A DNA stretch of 64,000 nt, taken from Sinohyriopsis cumingii (taxonomy: Eukaryota; Mollusca; Bivalvia; Unionida; Unionidae). The stretch covers positions 63,826,982 through 63,890,981 of the forward strand of contig CM068831.1 of the NCBI GenBank assembly GCA_028554795.2. The letters are read 5' to 3'. Within the stretch, counting starts at the first letter, position 1. Every line of letters starts with the position of its first letter. Both the position numbers and the translations under genes were made by a program. The notes below the pieces were generated by a model. That model searched no databases. It saw only the letters and a program-made list of their open reading frames with translations, and had not been told where the DNA came from. Positions 37,436 to 48,315 of this stretch are shown one piece after another.

Positions 37436-39590
37436 AAACATAAACCAATAGATGTTGCACAGTTGTCTGGCGTACTTATCCAAGCACTAAATATTGATGT
37501 GGTCTAAAATGTTTCTCACTTTAATTAATAAAAAGCAGTTGATCTACCCACTTACTTTAGGCAAATTAAATATATTGCCATTGGCTGCTCTGCCAACATA
37601 CACACCTGTTTAAATAAGTTTTTTGCCCAAAGCATCAGAAACAGATTTGTCATAGCTACATACCCTCCTTCCATCTTAATCACTTCAAACCGATTCCATA
37701 TATACAAAATACCTGTCATTGTAACACTAAAGAGACATGTATAGCTGTATTGTTGCTGACCCATTTAAGTTGGGAAGGGGAGGAATCTGCCATTATAATC
37801 AAACATACCTGTTTTTGCTCTGCAGTAGTGCAAAGCCATGGTTTTAAATGAAATTTTCAGTTAATATTGGTTTTATTCTATTTTTTTCTTCTTCCCATAG
37901 AGAGTGATTCCACTGTTTTTATAGAGATCCTGCTTTACCTATGAAATTGAATGGTTTACTGCCAAACTGAATTCAGACAGTTATATGCACCTGTTCATTT
38001 GTTCATCTCAGGGACATTATGAGGTTGAATTCATCTCAAGTACATTACGAGGTCAATACCACTGACCTCCTGTACCAATTTCCGTTCTTGTTATAATCTG
38101 ATGTCTGTATGTACTTTATAGTCAGTAACAGTTCATATCCTTTGGTGTTTCACAAGTTGGTGTGAGTTTATTAGCAAGAATTAATTTTCTGGATTGGAAT
38201 GGAATCTAGCAGAAGAATTATATAAATTATGCATCTTTATTAACATTTTCAGTGGATGACATACATCTTGTATCACAGAAATAACACAGGTAGTCCAAAT
38301 CAGACTGATGACATCAAATTGGAGTGGGAGGGGTGAATTAGGAATCTTGGGAAATGGAATAGTTTGATAACACAACTATCTCTGTTTCCAGTCGGTCCCT
38401 GAGTGGAGTGGGGACAGCAAGCCCACATTCAGAAAGTTTCCTTCTCATATGAGGGAAATTAGATGAAATAGTATTCCCTCACCTCAAAAGCGAAAACAGG
38501 AGAACAAACTGTTGATTCTTTTTTTTAGGGGGACATGGACGAGTTCACAGAAGATCCAGTTGCAACAATTCCTTTTCGTTTATTTTGTACAGAACCATTG
38601 GTGGAGGACTTTTGATAAGGTGATAGGTGAGGTTAACAGCCTACATGCCCCAGATCAGTGTCACAAAACCTTCCTTACCATCAGTGATTTGGTTCATTTT
38701 CTAGTTTCGAAAGAACATCCTGGCACAGTTCAAGTGGGACCTACTATTTATTCCTCCTTAAAGAATGGTGTAGGAGCTGATTTAGAAATTATGTAGACAT
38801 AAAGGGGGCCAGACAGCAAAAGTGGTGGTTTGTACCTCTTTTCTTTGGCCCCTGGCAGCAACTAGTGGCTCCAGGATCATAAACGATATTGGTCCCTAAA
38901 GCCGCTCCTACCCACTGACCCAGCATGGACTTGTGTGTCTCCCAGGTCATGATTGGGCAGTGAGTTGGGCCTGTCTGTTGGCATACTATCTTGGATACAT
39001 GGACAGTCTCGCAGGAACCCAGCAAAAGCCTTTTACATGCCAACTTCGTACAGTGGCCTTACAAGATTTGATGGATCAACAACATCTGCCACTGGACGCT
39101 GTAATGGACCTGACTATGGCAGCTCACAAATGCATTCACCCCAAAAAGTCCAAGGTTCCCCATCAAAAGTTTTAAATGGAGAAACCATCAGAACTGAAAT
39201 AAGTCCTTGTTTAAAACTTTTTCCACCCATATTTCTCATGATGAAGATTCGGGCCAGTAGATGAAGTTTACTGTCCACTCCCGCTTATCTGCTGGGGGGG
39301 GTTGAATTGGCCCTAAGAAATTGTGCTTTCCTCTGGCAATTCTACTTCTTCACAGCATTCCAGTAGGTGTTAGATTAGGCCTTTTCAGAGGTTTGGTCAG
39401 ATCTCTTTCTAGATCCTCCATATCTGTCAAGGACCCCTTTATTCCACCAATACACCTGTGTAAGGAAATTACAGTATAAAAAGTGAAGGACATACAAAGT
39501 CCGGGATTTTTTGTAAGAGAAAGAGACAAATTTGCAACTCGTAACTAATCTTTCCCCTTCGAACAATTCCTTCTGGAAGACCGGTTCAAG
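37436..39590. other. Intron, no gene recognised
   Basis: Mostly unrecognised. From about 38,500 onward base composition becomes less AT-rich and short frames accumulate. This could be the 5' part of the retroelement whose core begins near 39,600, but no gag motif was found. Confidence 0.4.
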
Positions 39591-41670
39591 ATGAATACAT
39601 TGGATTCAACCAGAAATACAATTGATGCGAACGTCTGGCTGGTCTCCAAAGACCTTCTGGATATTTTTCTTCATATTCTCACTTTCTTTGGCCACGGGAA
39701 ATTCCTGCAGTATGGCTGGGAACATGAGATCTTCCATTTTCGGGTTCTTCTTTTCAGCCTATCTTCTGTTCCCAATCCTTCACCAAGGTAATGGGTGTCA
39801 GAGCGACTCATTTAAAGACTGTATGTGGCCCCATCTTCTAGTACACTGACGACTGGTTGATGCACAGAGTCTTCGGATTTGCTCTTCTGATGGACCTGTC
39901 TTTGTTTTGGAAGACGATGACTCATGTAGTCATGATCCCCAATCTGGTGAAGTCGGATTTGCTTCCTTCTCAGATTTCGTTTACGCCTGGATGAACTTTC
40001 TCAACCGACAAAAAAAAACAGTCCTTATTTCTCCTGACAGAATCTCTAAAATACTTATCCCTCAGCAAGACTGGTTGAGGAGACTTGGCTGTCTGCTCGT
40101 CTCCACCTTACTCTCTTCTGGAGAATATAACCGCGGTAGCAGATATAATTAACCACAGAAGGGTTCATATACAGTCGTCAAATTCTTGCTTCTAGAAAAC
40201 TGAGGACCTCACAAGGACCTTCCTAATGACTTGGATTTCCGCAGAAGCAAATTTTGATCCAAACTCGTGAAATAACCAGGACTTCGTTGTAACCGAAGTT
40301 CCCATTCAGGGTCCAGAACCTCACTTATTCCTTTCCACTGACGCCTCAAATTCATGGAATGGGGAGGGGGGCTCACCTAGAGCCCAATGTATTAATTTTG
40401 CAGGGTGGACGGTCGCGGGGAAGGTCTTCGCTCCACATCAGACCAAGTGTTATTTGGTCGTTATCTAAACCTGTCTGGACAATCTGCTCACCTGATAGTG
40501 ATATCTGATTAAGAGGTTCAAGACTTCTAAGCATAGAGAAATGGATGATGGCCCCTTTGACGTCGGAGGTACGATATGACCGACGTGTTTTTCCGCATTA
40601 GCCATGACACAGTGATGTCTAATGCGGTTGATAAACCTATGAAGCGCTAGAAAAACAGCCTGTGTATTCTTTGGTCGTTATCTAAACCTTATAATGAACT
40701 TTTGAGTGAAGCTTTCGTCGAAGACCATGTCCTTATATTAGTCTTACATCTCTTCTATTGGTTAGAGCGTCCACCTCGGATGCGGAAGGTTGTGGGTTCG
40801 AACCCCGACCGAATCATACCAAAGACTTATAAAAAGTGGTACTAACAGTTCTTCGCGTGGCGCTCAGCATTAGGAGGTTAGTGTTAGGACTGGTCGGCAT
40901 GGTGTTAGGATAGACATCACTATAACTTGCCACACTGCAGACATCGTAGCGATATGACTTAAAAATTGTTAAAGCTGCGTTAAAAATCCTTTTCACACAC
41001 ACACACACACACACACCTCCTTAACACTGGCGAGGAGTGAAATTCGTGTTTTATCAGTGTCTTTTTCACTTGTTATTATGAGTAGTTCTCATTTCTTTGA
41101 CAACCACTATTACTGACCAAGAATCGGCAACGCTCAGTAGATCATGTTTCGATTGAAATCCTTAGTCGTATCTGATCAAGGTAAGCATGCTATGCCCAGT
41201 TATATCCTTATGGTTCTAACTTCCTAAAGCATAAGGGAAAAGACTGATTCATAACCGTCTTTTCTTCGCTCTAAGAGGTACTTCTGATATTCTTGCAGCC
41301 ACCGTCTCACTGCAAAATATCTCATGAAAATCAAAGCTCATGTGGAAAGAACTATTGTTGCATCTTGGGCCATTTTGTAATCATTTTGTGGTTTTGGATG
41401 ATGTTGACTTATGGCACCCCACTTAAATTTTCCGTTTTGCTTTAGATCATTGTTGCCTCAGAGTGGAAGTATATGTCTTGGGCACAAGTGGATCAGCCAA
41501 CAAGTCAAGTCATCCTCCATTCCACATCACAACACCCTACTGACAACGCAAGTAAGTTCACATAACAGTTTTTCTTGGACCATCAGCCTCCAACCGGGCT
41601 TGCTATTATTGCCCAATTCTCTGCTCACTGCCCTTTCTGATGCTCTTTAGTCTTAGGCCTTAAATCAATG
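39591..41670 (+). mobile_element. Probable DIRS/Gypsy-type retroelement remnant
   Basis: At 39,843 a frame opens, directly after a TAG, with YTDDWLMHRVFGFALLMDLS and later PNLVKSDLLPSQISFTPG. This is a YXDD reverse-transcriptase motif followed by the N--KS-L-PSQ block of DIRS-type and related elements. Near 40,335 LFLSTDASNSWNG matches the first catalytic block of a linked RNase H. Frames are broken by stops throughout. No LTRs, inverted repeats or clear tyrosine recombinase were seen, and a SINE sits in the distal part at 40,757. The class is tentative. Confidence 0.55.
40757..40989 (+). mobile_element. SINE family A copy, 5'-truncated
   Basis: Starts in the tRNA-like part (GGTTAGAGCGTCCACCTCGG), keeps the B box, and ends AAAGCTGCGTTAAAAATCC before a (CA)n run at 40,995-41,014. 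Confidence 0.88.
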
Positions 41671-42311
41671 ATGGATGATATTCCGATTGTCGGACGTTGG
41701 TTGAAGTAGCAGACTGAGATCATGTTTTTGTATTCTAGGCATCGAATTACTAATTGGAGGAGGAAATAATGTCTCTTGACCAGGGATTAACGCAAGGGAA
41801 AAATATAACACCGCAGTTGCATCAAAAAGGCAATACATAATTAAAATTAGTTTCCTCTATAATAAAAAAACAAATCAAATTCCTTTATAAAATTTTCTTT
41901 CACAATTGATCATCATGAGACAAATTGTTTGCCGGGGGGGGGGGGGGTGCGGTCTTACTAAAAACAAAGGTAAACTGGGTTGACGTAATCCCGATAGTTA
42001 TATCATCTATGTCTTCTGATTCCTTGATAACTTGATAAATTAATTTGGGGAAATAAAAACAGAAGATAAATTTCATTAACGTCATTTATCTTTTCAACAG
42101 CCGATGACAATCAAAGGCAAGCGATGAAGCTTAATTTATATGAAATGACTTGTGTGGTCGTGTGACATTGAAAAGTTAAAGAGTTCACATGCATGGAAAA
42201 CATTTAGATTAAAAATTACTTGAGGAAAGAATTCTTGAAGCGTATTTACATAAGGATTATACTTCATACGTACCTGCATTAAGAAAAATGATTTAAAGAT
42301 ATATTACTGAC
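41671..42311. other. Intron next to the 42.3-kb exon, nothing recognised
   Basis: Contains a G11-12 run at 41,935-41,946, otherwise plain AT-rich sequence. Confidence 0.5.
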
Positions 42312-42432
42312 CTTCTTTAGGAAGAATGTACTTGATCTGGAAATAATCTTCAAAAAATGTCATGGTCTTACATCCTAACTCGAGTGCAAACTTAGTTTGC
42401 TCAACGGCGTTGGATCGGCTCCATGTTCGCAT
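42312..42432 (-). CDS. Aminopeptidase exon: helix before the catalytic domain
   Basis: The 121-bp exon encodes MRTWSRSNAVEQTKFALELG, then CKTMTFFEDYFQIKYILPKE. It matches the M1 segment just before the DMIAVP and GAMEN region. It begins in phase 0 and ends with one base of an Asp codon, completed by the exon at 14,134, about 28 kb away. The donor is GTCAGT. Confidence 0.92.
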
Positions 42433-42898
42433 CTGAAATTAGGATGATTTCGTAAAATTCTCTAACTGAAAAAAGTTTCGTTCAATGGAGTTAGTACTCT
42501 TGTGTCTCTTATTAGTAAAGAAAGAAAACGGGTGTGAGTAATATAACTCGGTATAACGAACCCACTCCGAAATAAAATGTTATAGACCTAAATAAGAACA
42601 AGGGAAAGTTATAGACGAATGTTGAATAATGTATATTTTCTGGCTTCCCTTTTTACTAAAAACGGTACAAAGTGTATTATATGTTTTTACTTTCGTTTAT
42701 AAGGTTATGATTTTCTGAAGGGGGGGGGGGGTAAAACTACGTTATCAATCGTTTTGACTGGTGTGAATAAACAAAGGTTCTACTATTATTTCTTTTATAA
42801 TATGACATTGCAAATCATTGCCTTTATTGTCACTAATTGTATTGATATGAAAAAGTGATACAAACTAAACAAAGACTCGCAACTACAGAATACTGTAC

Positions 42899-43022
42899 AG
42901 TTGACGAATACTACCATTACCACTACTACTACAATTACTACTACTACAACTACTACTGCTACTACTACTACTACAACTTCTACTAATACTACTACTAACA
43001 GTAGTAGTAATAATAATAATAA
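42899..43022. repeat. (ACT)n then (AAT)n microsatellite
   Basis: Trinucleotide runs of CTA/ACT with interruptions, ending in AATAATAAT. Confidence 0.93.
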
Positions 43023-44100
43023 TGTTTTAAAATATTTGCAAAGGAATTTATGAATTGTTAGACATATACGCAGAGTATCTCTATAACAATGGTTTATTAA
43101 AGATCAATTGAAACCAAGAATATCGGGTCCATCGAGTTGATTTTGACTTAATGTCGTTACTATTCCAAAGAAGTCCAAAATACAATTAAAAAGGTGTTTC
43201 TAAAGTTCTAAAACTTAGGTTATACCCATGCGAGATTTTCAGAGATTATTTATCATTCCTTCAGTTCAACTAACTTTAGCCATCTTGATTGAGATTTATA
43301 ATGTTACAGGCTAAACATGTTTGAAAGATAGTTCTATCATTTTTTTTTTTTTCTTCTTCTTTCCTTTTTTTTTTCAGTCCATATTTCAATGTACAGGAAT
43401 TACTATTTAAGTTGTAAACTGATTTTAGAGCAAAAGATTAAACGGCAAAATCCATGAATCGGCTCTTCTTTCCAGTATGCTTTGGTGTCATTTCCTATTA
43501 CGTACACTGACCACCTTTCCTTTTTAACAGTATTGAACGATTGCTAGTGCAAATGGCACTTTGCTTGTCAATAGTTCCTACTTGATTTCTTACTCGATCC
43601 CAGTTCACTTGTAAGTTTAAAAACTTCTGAAGACGTTTATTTAATAATTGTGTCATTGTATTAAAACTGATATGGTTTCCAGATTAACTCATACGTTTTT
43701 TGAACTCCATAGCAATCGGAAAAAATTCAGTTGGTATATATTACATCTTCCGTTTGGACTCATTCTGTATTTTTGCAGTGGCGTTATAATTGGTAAACTG
43801 TCCTAGGATTCGTCACGCTGTGTGAGACATATTTTAATTCGCTGTTACAACCCTTTTTTTATAACGTCTGGTCTTTTGATAACACAAGTAATTTTGTATT
43901 TATTGATGCCATCTTTGTGACTAAGGCTTTATTTATTTCCAGAGTCGTGTATACTGTAAACAAGATCATTGAATATTTCTGAATATCTTTGTTTGGAATA
44001 TTCGTAAATAATATGTTTTCTCATCTCTGAACTTTTTCCAAGGAGAGTTCCTAGAAGGTATTGACTGGTCGGAAAGAATCTCTAGGAATTCAACATAAGA
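43023..44100. other. Intron, nothing recognised
   Basis: AT-rich, with a T-rich tract at 43,340-43,376. No coding support. Confidence 0.5.
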
Positions 44101-44640
44101 CCGTCGCTTCCTTTTAATTGCTCAATATTGAAACCATCTCTGATATTCTTCAGCAATAACAAGATTTTCAAATTAGCTGCTGTCGTACACATGTTGGATG
44201 TATTCTTGGTAGCCTTTTCGTTTAGGACAAAGTGGAGGATACCATTAACGGTCTTTTTGGTGCACACACCCCAGATCATAATGATCCATTCAGGGGCAGT
44301 AGAAGCAACGAGATTTTCAAGAGCCATTGTGTCAGCCATATAGGATGTACGACTAGCACCATTTCCATTTAGGACCAACTAGATATCATAAGAAGTCTAT
44401 TGGTGTAAGCCCCATCCATTTGGAAGAGTTGATATAATATTTTCAAGATGTCTGCCATGGTGGCCATATTAACAGTTAGTCATTTTCATTGAACACCAAC
44501 TAAATATCATAAAAACTCTTCTCGCGAAAGTCAAAATAACTTTCCAGTTAAGAGCAGTTGCAAAATATTTTTAAGATGGCCATATATTGGACCTCAAATT
44601 GATGACAGATGCAACTGAAGACACATTTTCTTGTCAATAA
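44101..44640. repeat. Degenerate ~145-bp tandem-repeat element, copy 4
   Basis: About three units with TAGCACCATTTCCATTTAGG, ACCAACTAGATATCATAAGA and AAGATGTCTGCCATGG. The start (AATTGCTCAATATTGAAACC) matches the 33.0-kb fragment. No unique tail was seen. Confidence 0.7.
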
Positions 44641-45162
44641 ATGTGAATTATTTGAATTAGTCCAAAAATTGTATTAGTCTTTTCTACACGCTTGTGTGGA
44701 CTGACAATGTTAAACTCATATTCAATAAATATTTCCCGATCTATTTCTTGATCTACTCTAACAACTTCAATATTGTTTTCAGGATCGTCCATCATGATGC
44801 ACCTCTCTTTTCTGTTAGACGGGTAGAATTTCATTGACTTCGATTTATTGATATTAAATTAAGTTCAATTAGACCCTAAGACAGTCGTAAATTTTAAACC
44901 TCTTTGAAGCGCTATTGCACTCAGATGCTTTTCATATTTGTAGTTTTTTTATTTTGTTATATATGTTTTGCTTGATATTTGCTGAGTGGATGGTTTGGTT
45001 TTGTTGCTGTTGTTTGTTTGTTGGGGATTATGCTTGTTTTTATATTGTCAGCAAATAATTTTCTTCTTGATTCACTATATGCAGATTATTTATTAATAAT
45101 TGTCAGAAATAAAATTATTTGACCCAGGGCTCTAAATTTAGACTCGTTGAGACAAAGAATAC
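44641..45162. other. Intron, nothing recognised
   Basis: AT-rich sequence between the repeat block and the MSTYLLAF exon donor. Confidence 0.5.
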
Positions 45163-45280
45163 CTTGATATTACTTTCAGTGAAATTCTGCAGGTAATCAA
45201 TATCCCCCAGTGCGAAAGCTAGAAGATAGGTTGACATAATGGGTGTTGTTTCGTACACATCTGTCACCAGCTCTTGATCC
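45163..45280 (-). CDS. Aminopeptidase exon: MSTYLLAF block
   Basis: The 118-bp exon encodes DQELVTDVYETTPIMSTYLL followed by AFALGDIDYLQNFTESNIK. It is flanked by an acceptor TGCAG and a donor GTATTC. In M1 enzymes this segment follows the CFDEP exon directly, so the viral element sits in one intron and has not replaced any coding sequence. The exon ends in phase 0. Confidence 0.93.
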
Positions 45281-45894
45281 CTGCAGGAAAAATAAATCAT
45301 TCGTTAATCCTCGATATCCTCATTTCTATACCACAAAAAATTTGAGTCGACTTTGTTACAAGCTCGTGCATTGTATGATATTGGAACAAACTAAATAAGT
45401 ATGGAACATGTTATAAACATGTGCTTTCAAAACACGAATGCCCCTCCACTCTTTTGCAGTTTACGAATTTAATGACATAAACTAAAACTTAATTGGATTT
45501 ACAGATGGATAATGGTAACACTATGTGTCTTTCACATTAGTGAAGGGGGAAACTTAAACTCGACTTTAGTAATGTAATAGCGCAGTTTAAATTTGATTTC
45601 AATTTGTGAAGTTCTTGAACAGGAACGAAATGTGTAACAGACGGGACAATGTGTAACAGACATTTTAAACAACTTAAAGCAAACACTCAAGTACTTACGT
45701 GCTTTTGTTATGAGTCGATTGAAAGAACGAGTTTGATATGGAGGAGAGATAATACGTCATGCCGTTAGACCACGACCACGACCAGTCGACAAAGAAGTTC
45801 AGTCTCGCAACTCAGAAAAAAGCAACCGAAAAGCGAATGCGGTTTTGTACTTCTTCGAAACCGTCTCTATTCCGCTTTTCTGAATATTTTAGCA
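45281..45894. other. Host intron sequence left of the viral element
   Basis: Ordinary intron sequence up to the target duplication GTTCT at 45,895-45,899. Together with 62,591-62,916, it shows the intron was about 0.94 kb before the insertion. Confidence 0.7.
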
Positions 45895-45899
45895 GTTCT

Positions 45900-46153
45900 A
45901 GCAGCAGAGAGGGCGAACAGACCCAAGAATTCCGACAAAAAAAAAATAAAACCTTCATGGAAATCTAATCCGCAGAAAGGTCCAGATTTTTACAAATAAA
46001 CGCTTCCTGTGATGTTTTATTTTTGTAATGGCCGATTATATTAATAAAACCTTAGTTCGAAATAGTAACTGAAAAATAAAGTACTCTTCGTGTTTATTTA
46101 TTTTTGTTTTTTCCACCAGACGACCAACATTGGTAGGCGCCCTCTCTGCTGCT
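45900..46153 (+). repeat. Left terminal inverted repeat, 254 bp
   Basis: Starts AGCAGCAGAGAGGGCG and ends CGCCCTCTCTGCTGCT. Apart from a poly(A) length difference of six bases, it differs from the reverse complement of the right repeat at about four positions by eye. The repeat is itself bounded by 16-bp inverted ends. Confidence 0.97.
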
Positions 46154-46186
46154 ATTAATTTTAAATTTTTTAAAAAATCAGAAACG

Positions 46187-46849
46187 TTAAAAGATTTTAT
46201 CAAGACCTACACGATATCTTGTTCTTGGATCGTGCAAATTTATTGTTATAAATCCATGCGGAGTAGCTTGCGCTCGTGAAAAGAAGTTTTTAAATTTAAT
46301 TATATCCATGTCACCGCTGCACCAAGTTTGATGAATATTTTTCATCGTGTGTGTATCAACTCCATTAAAAACAAATAAAATATTGCAGTTGTCTCTGATC
46401 ACTTTTGGTATTTGTGTATACCGTTGAGTAACGTAGATCACATCTGTATTTTTATGTCTGCCGCGAGAAAATATCCTGGCTGGATTTATTTGTTTATCTA
46501 GCATCACATCATCATACACAACTAAATTATTAATAAATCCGTCTAAAACATCAACGCTCGGCGCTTCATCAATATCGGTTATAAACTCTATAACATCATT
46601 ATCTTCGTCCAGTAATCTTGCATTTTCGTTAAAATCTTTTAACACTTCATAACACCTCTGATCATCAACGGATGGTGCTACCAAATACAATTTATCCCAT
46701 TTTAACCATCTCATTATCAAATTGAGTAATAATTGCGTCTTACCCGATCCAGATGGTCCTATGATAATCATTCTGATGGAATTTGGTAACGCAGGGTGGT
46801 GTTTAACTGGCTCTCGTCGCCGAGTTGCTGAGAAATCAATTATATCCAT
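46187..46849 (-). CDS. Polinton genome-packaging ATPase, A32/FtsK-HerA type
   Basis: An intact 220-residue frame. Walker A GPSGSGKT lies at residues 31-38, Walker B LVVYDD at 109-114, followed by the FSRGRHKN and VIYVTQRYTQIP segments (residues 127-149), which are typical of poxvirus A32-like packaging enzymes. In Polintons and related viruses it would pump DNA into the capsid. It is the first gene inside the left inverted repeat. It reads toward the repeat and is separated from the next gene, which diverges, by only 12 bp. Length fits the family. No break was seen, unlike most of its neighbours. Confidence 0.93.
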   Translation of the reverse strand: MDIIDFSATRRREPVKHHPALPNSIRMIIIGPSGSGKTQLLLNLIMRWLKWDKLYLVAPSVDDQRCYEVLKDFNENARLLDEDNDVIEFITDIDEAPSVDVLDGFINNLVVYDDVMLDKQINPARIFSRGRHKNTDVIYVTQRYTQIPKVIRDNCNILFVFNGVDTHTMKNIHQTWCSGDMDIIKFKNFFSRAQATPHGFITINLHDPRTRYRVGLDKIF

Positions 46850-46861
46850 ATATTTTATATC
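46850..46861. promoter_or_regulatory. Very short divergent promoter region
   Basis: Only 12 bases (ATATTTTATATC) separate the ATPase start codon from that of the zinc-ribbon gene. The AT-rich string could serve both directions, but part of each promoter must lie inside the opposite gene. Inferred from spacing only. Confidence 0.4.
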
Positions 46862-47370
46862 ATGAATTTATATTGTTTACGTTGCAGATCTAAAACTCCA
46901 ACTACTGATTTAGCTACGGTTACAACAAAAAATAAAAAAATAGCGTATGGTGGAAAATGTTCTGTATGCGGTAGAAAGAAATTTTCATTTTTACCTAATA
47001 AGCGCGGTGGTGATATTGCTAATTTGATGTCAAAGTTTCCAGGTAATCCATGGGCTAAATAATCAGGAGAAAAAGATCTACCAGGATATAATTATTGCGG
47101 TCCTGGTACCAGACTTGATATCAGACTTGATAATCAGGATCACCCAAAACCAGGCGAGGAACCAATAAACGCTATTGATCGAGTTTGTCACCCTCATGAT
47201 GTAGCTTATAAAAGTAAAAATCTACAAGATAGGCATATTGCAGATGTGAAATTAATTCATGCGCTAGATTCTATAAAAAAAAAAAAAAGAATATTAAAGA
47301 AAAATTAGCTAATTGGTTGGTAAGATCTGCAATGAAAGGTAAATTAGCGTTTGGGTCTGGTAATATATAA
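46862..47370 (+). pseudogene. Zinc-ribbon plus phospholipase A2-like virion protein, broken
   Basis: The N-terminal 66 residues hold two Cys pairs (CLRC at 5-8, CSVC at 33-36), a small zinc ribbon. After an in-frame TAA at 47,060-47,062 the same frame continues with YCGPGT and, further on, DRVC-x2-HDVAYK. These are the Ca-loop and catalytic His-Asp motif of small phospholipase A2 domains, such as that in parvovirus VP1, found also in other animal DNA viruses and Polintons. A run of 14 A's at 47,275-47,288 then shifts the frame, and the reading after it ends in TAA at 47,368. That stop overlaps the integrase ATG (TAATG). Family members are thought to breach endosomal membranes during entry. 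The nonsense codon and the homopolymer shift make this copy a pseudogene unless they are assembly errors. Confidence 0.83.
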
Positions 47371-48315
47371 TGGAATCGATTTATTATAGTCCAAGAGGAT
47401 ACTGGAAAGGTAAAGCAGCAATTGGTAAACTTGCTGATGCAGCAGCGGTTAAACATTCTACTGCTAAAGCGTGGTTATCCAGGCAAGCGATATGGCAAAT
47501 TTACCTACCACCACCGAAACAAATTCAGTACGCATATTTCGATGTTAGTGTTCCTAATGAAGTTCATCAAGCAGATATTTTATTTTTACCACATGATACT
47601 GTACGTAGAAAAACATACAAGTACGCGTTAACTGTTGTTGATGTTGCAAGTAGATATAAAGATGCAGAACCACTATCAGCGAAAACATCATCTGAAGTAG
47701 CCGATGCGTTTGAACGAATTTATCAACGAGGACCATTGCGATGGCCAAATCTATTACAGGTTGATCCTGGCAAGGAATTTCTTGGTCCACTATCATCGTT
47801 GATGACGCAACATAATACCAAAATACGATGAGGACATACTGCAATTCATCGTGATCAGGCAATTGTTGAACGATTTAATCGAACACTTGCTGAGCGGTTA
47901 TTTGGATATCAATATGCAAAGGAATTTATTCAGGATACGAGATCTCGTGAATGGGTTGCAAGATTACCAGGTGTGATAGCTGCATTAAATAATGAGATTA
48001 CACGAACAATCAACATGAAACCTATTAATATAATTACAAAAAATATACCAATACAACGACGTGATTTAACACAGCCAGTATTAGGTAATATTACTGTAAG
48101 GTATTTATACGAGCCTGGTGAACTTGAAGGTGGTAAAAAAAGAGCGACTGATCCTATTTGGAGTGTTACCACACACAATATCCACCGTGACAAGATCTCC
48201 AGGTTGACCTGCAATCTACAGACTAGATTCGGCTGCTCCTTAACGTGGATTTACACGTGAACAACTACAAATAATTCCAGAGGATACACAATTACCACCG
48301 CGATCACTTGACTAG
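47370..48315 (+). pseudogene. Polinton integrase (retrovirus-like DDE), broken
   Basis: The first 153 residues hold the catalytic core. The first Asp is in HQADILFLP (residue 69), the second in LLQVDPGKEF (residue 132). An in-frame TGA at 47,829-47,831 interrupts it. The same frame resumes and supplies the third acidic residue in DQAIVERFNRTL, about 34 residues after the second. A C-terminal domain with VRYLYEPGELEGGKKRATDP follows. Near 48,245 a frameshift moves the last 20 residues to another frame, ending in TAG at 48,313. The enzyme would insert the linear genome through its terminal repeats. The gene starts with a one-base overlap with the phospholipase gene. The 3' end is convergent with, and overlaps, the HNH end of the polymerase fusion. 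Confidence 0.92.

Noticed and set aside
38512..39264. Several 80-103 codon plus-strand frames
   Set aside because: Could be the 5' part of the retroelement, but no motif was found, so no gene is called.
45895..45899. 6-bp target duplication expected for Polintons
   Set aside because: Only GTTCT (5 bp) matches on both sides; the sixth base differs whichever way the frame is set.
47554..47862. 102-codon minus-strand frame opposite the integrase
   Set aside because: Shadow of the conserved integrase frame.
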